Made by a program: the position numbers and the translations under genes
The notes under the pieces: generated by a model
Told to the model about the DNA's origin: nothing
What the model saw: the letters and a program-made list of their open reading frames with translations, nothing else
Database searches by the model: none
In this document: positions 23,311 through 24,200 of the stretch, piece by piece
How the letters are laid out: the number at the start of each line of letters is the position of its first letter
Numbering within the stretch: the stretch's first letter is position 1
Assembly (NCBI GenBank): GCA_019416425.1
Contig: DXXK01000060.1
Span: forward strand, 1-24,200
DNA length: 24,200 nucleotides
Direction: 5' to 3'
Origin: Bacteroidales bacterium
GTDB taxonomy: Bacteria; Bacteroidota; Bacteroidia; Bacteroidales; Muribaculaceae

Positions 23311-23898
23311 ATGATTAAAACACTGACAGCAAAGACAGCCGTGTCCTTCCTTGCCATTCCACGGCTCGCCGCATATACTGATTCCGGGACCGGGCACGAC
23401 AGGCTGACCTGCTGCACCCCGAACCCGACGAACGGCGCGGTCACCATCGGCTATGCACTCATGCCGGAAACGACCCGGGCGATGGTCATCGTCACGAACC
23501 TGGAGGGAACCACCGTTGCCTCGGTTGAATGCGACGTGTCGGAAACCAGTGTCGACGTGAACATAACGGGTGCCGTCCCCGGGGTATACCTCGCCACCCT
23601 GGTCTGCACACCATCGAATATATCCATATGTGTCACGAAGCAGGGATATATTCCCAGACTCATGAACATCACGAACCATGTGGTTTATATACAGGATGAG
23701 ACAGTCGCCGGACCTAAGAGGATAGATGCCGACATAGTGAGGATCGGTTCCCATGTCACTGATTCGAGACCTTCGGGAACCGCGGTTATCGGAACCGGAG
23801 AGGTCTTTATCGATGCCGGCCATATAATCATCGAGAACGGCACCGTGATAAGCGATAAGGCAAACCTAATTATCAACAATAAAAATGCGGAAAAATGA
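23311..23898 (+). CDS. Small exported protein with type IX sorting-domain-like segment
   Basis: The protein has 195 residues. A short, weak signal-like start (MIKTLTAKTAVSFLAIPRLAA) precedes a segment at about 36-105 that follows the pattern of Bacteroidota type IX secretion C-terminal sorting domains: PNPTNGAVTIGYAL, a VIVTNLEGTTVASVE strand and VDVNITGAVPGVYLATLV. Such domains normally end long surface proteins; here it lies near the N-terminus. It is followed by an ICVTKQGYIPRLMNI stretch and a repeat-like tail (GTGEVFIDAGHIIIENGTVI) similar to what I recall from the ends of surface peptidases. It may be a free-standing protein or the surviving tail of a larger one. Its TGA overlaps the next ATG (ATGA), so the two are coupled. 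The 23168-23310 gap is A/T-rich without a consensus promoter. Confidence 0.6.
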   Translation: MIKTLTAKTAVSFLAIPRLAAYTDSGTGHDRLTCCTPNPTNGAVTIGYALMPETTRAMVIVTNLEGTTVASVECDVSETSVDVNITGAVPGVYLATLVCTPSNISICVTKQGYIPRLMNITNHVVYIQDETVAGPKRIDADIVRIGSHVTDSRPSGTAVIGTGEVFIDAGHIIIENGTVISDKANLIINNKNAEK

Positions 23899-24200
23899 GA
23901 AAATATTTTTTATTGGCAATAATGCTGATTATCCCGATGACCTGTCTGTTCTGTCAGGAAGCATATCGACCCATGCTGACTGAAGGCAAGTCCTGGGTGG
24001 CCGTCAGGACGTCCTCCATGAGTGATTTCTACCATTTAGAGGATTATGAAATCGTCAAAACGGTATCCCGCGATACTGTCATAGATGGCCATTCCTGCAA
24101 GATTATAGAGAATGTAAGGAAGGATACAGGAGGAAAGTACGAGACAATCCTCCTTGAAGAGGACAGAGTCATTTATTGGTATGATGAAAGTAAGGAGTTT
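23895..24200 (+). CDS. Exported protein of unknown function (5' part, cut by window end)
   Basis: The frame starts at ATG 23895, overlapping the previous stop by the sequence ATGA, and stays open for 102 codons to the last base. A signal peptide is clear (MRKYFLLAIMLIIPMTCLFC followed by QEAYRP). A cysteine at residue 20 after C-L-F could be a lipobox, but ordinary signal-peptidase cleavage is equally possible. The mature start, YRPMLTEGKSWVAV, followed by alternating strands with DTVIDGHSCKIIENV, resembles the N-terminal part of Bacteroidota surface proteins of unknown function that I have seen with sorting domains. Family and length cannot be settled because the rest is outside the window. 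Confidence 0.75.
   Translation, partial: MRKYFLLAIMLIIPMTCLFCQEAYRPMLTEGKSWVAVRTSSMSDFYHLEDYEIVKTVSRDTVIDGHSCKIIENVRKDTGGKYETILLEEDRVIYWYDESKEF

Overview
The window looks like chromosomal DNA of an anaerobic member of the Bacteroidales. Several upstream regions carry Bacteroidota-type -7 boxes (TAnnTTTG), two of them exactly 20 bp behind a TTTG -33 box. Purine-rich Shine-Dalgarno sequences are rare, and the gene content is typical of gut Bacteroidota: a single-chain pyruvate:ferredoxin oxidoreductase, PepSY-like and SIMPL envelope proteins, a Sel1 plus FISUMP-type protein and a type IX sorting-domain-like protein. Family or genus cannot be fixed from the sequence alone; Muribaculaceae- or Prevotella-like is a guess.

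Positions 1-1715 are an accessory scar: the 3' end of an IS21-type istB gene with repeated terminal motifs, the tail of an unidentified interrupted gene, a decayed group II intron reverse transcriptase and, on the minus strand, an apparently intact HepT/MntA (HEPN/MNT) toxin-antitoxin pair. Positions 1716-4634 (minus strand) encode a membrane polyferredoxin built like NapH fused to NapG, followed after 6 bp by a Tat-type, two-[4Fe-4S] aldo/keto reductase. A divergent SRPBCC-like gene, a bidirectional terminator and a secreted PepSY-like protein follow.

Positions 6021-6920 hold no intact gene but are rich in structure: a REPIN-like cluster of three hairpins, a run of nine CAAC motifs spaced on average 10.5 bp apart, a promoter and a frame-broken ORF. 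Next come a Sel1/FISUMP protein, the initiator tRNA with its own promoter and terminator, an RluA-type pseudouridine synthase, and a plus-strand run of a TetR regulator, fabG, ispD and recG. recG ends tail to tail with nhaA.

Positions 14633-19775 hold a DbpA-like DEAD-box helicase and nifJ (PFOR), the latter ended by a strong hairpin. The final part has a SIMPL-domain protein, pheS and nth in tandem, a DoxX-like membrane protein on the minus strand, and at the right edge two translationally coupled exported-protein genes, the second cut by the window end.

Most of the window is core metabolism: PFOR and low-potential electron transfer, isoprenoid and fatty-acid synthesis, DNA repair and translation. 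The least explained parts are the NapH-NapG-like fusion with its reductase, the hairpin/CAAC intergenic region and the small sorting-domain-like protein. I found no CRISPR array, prophage or clearly new multi-gene system.
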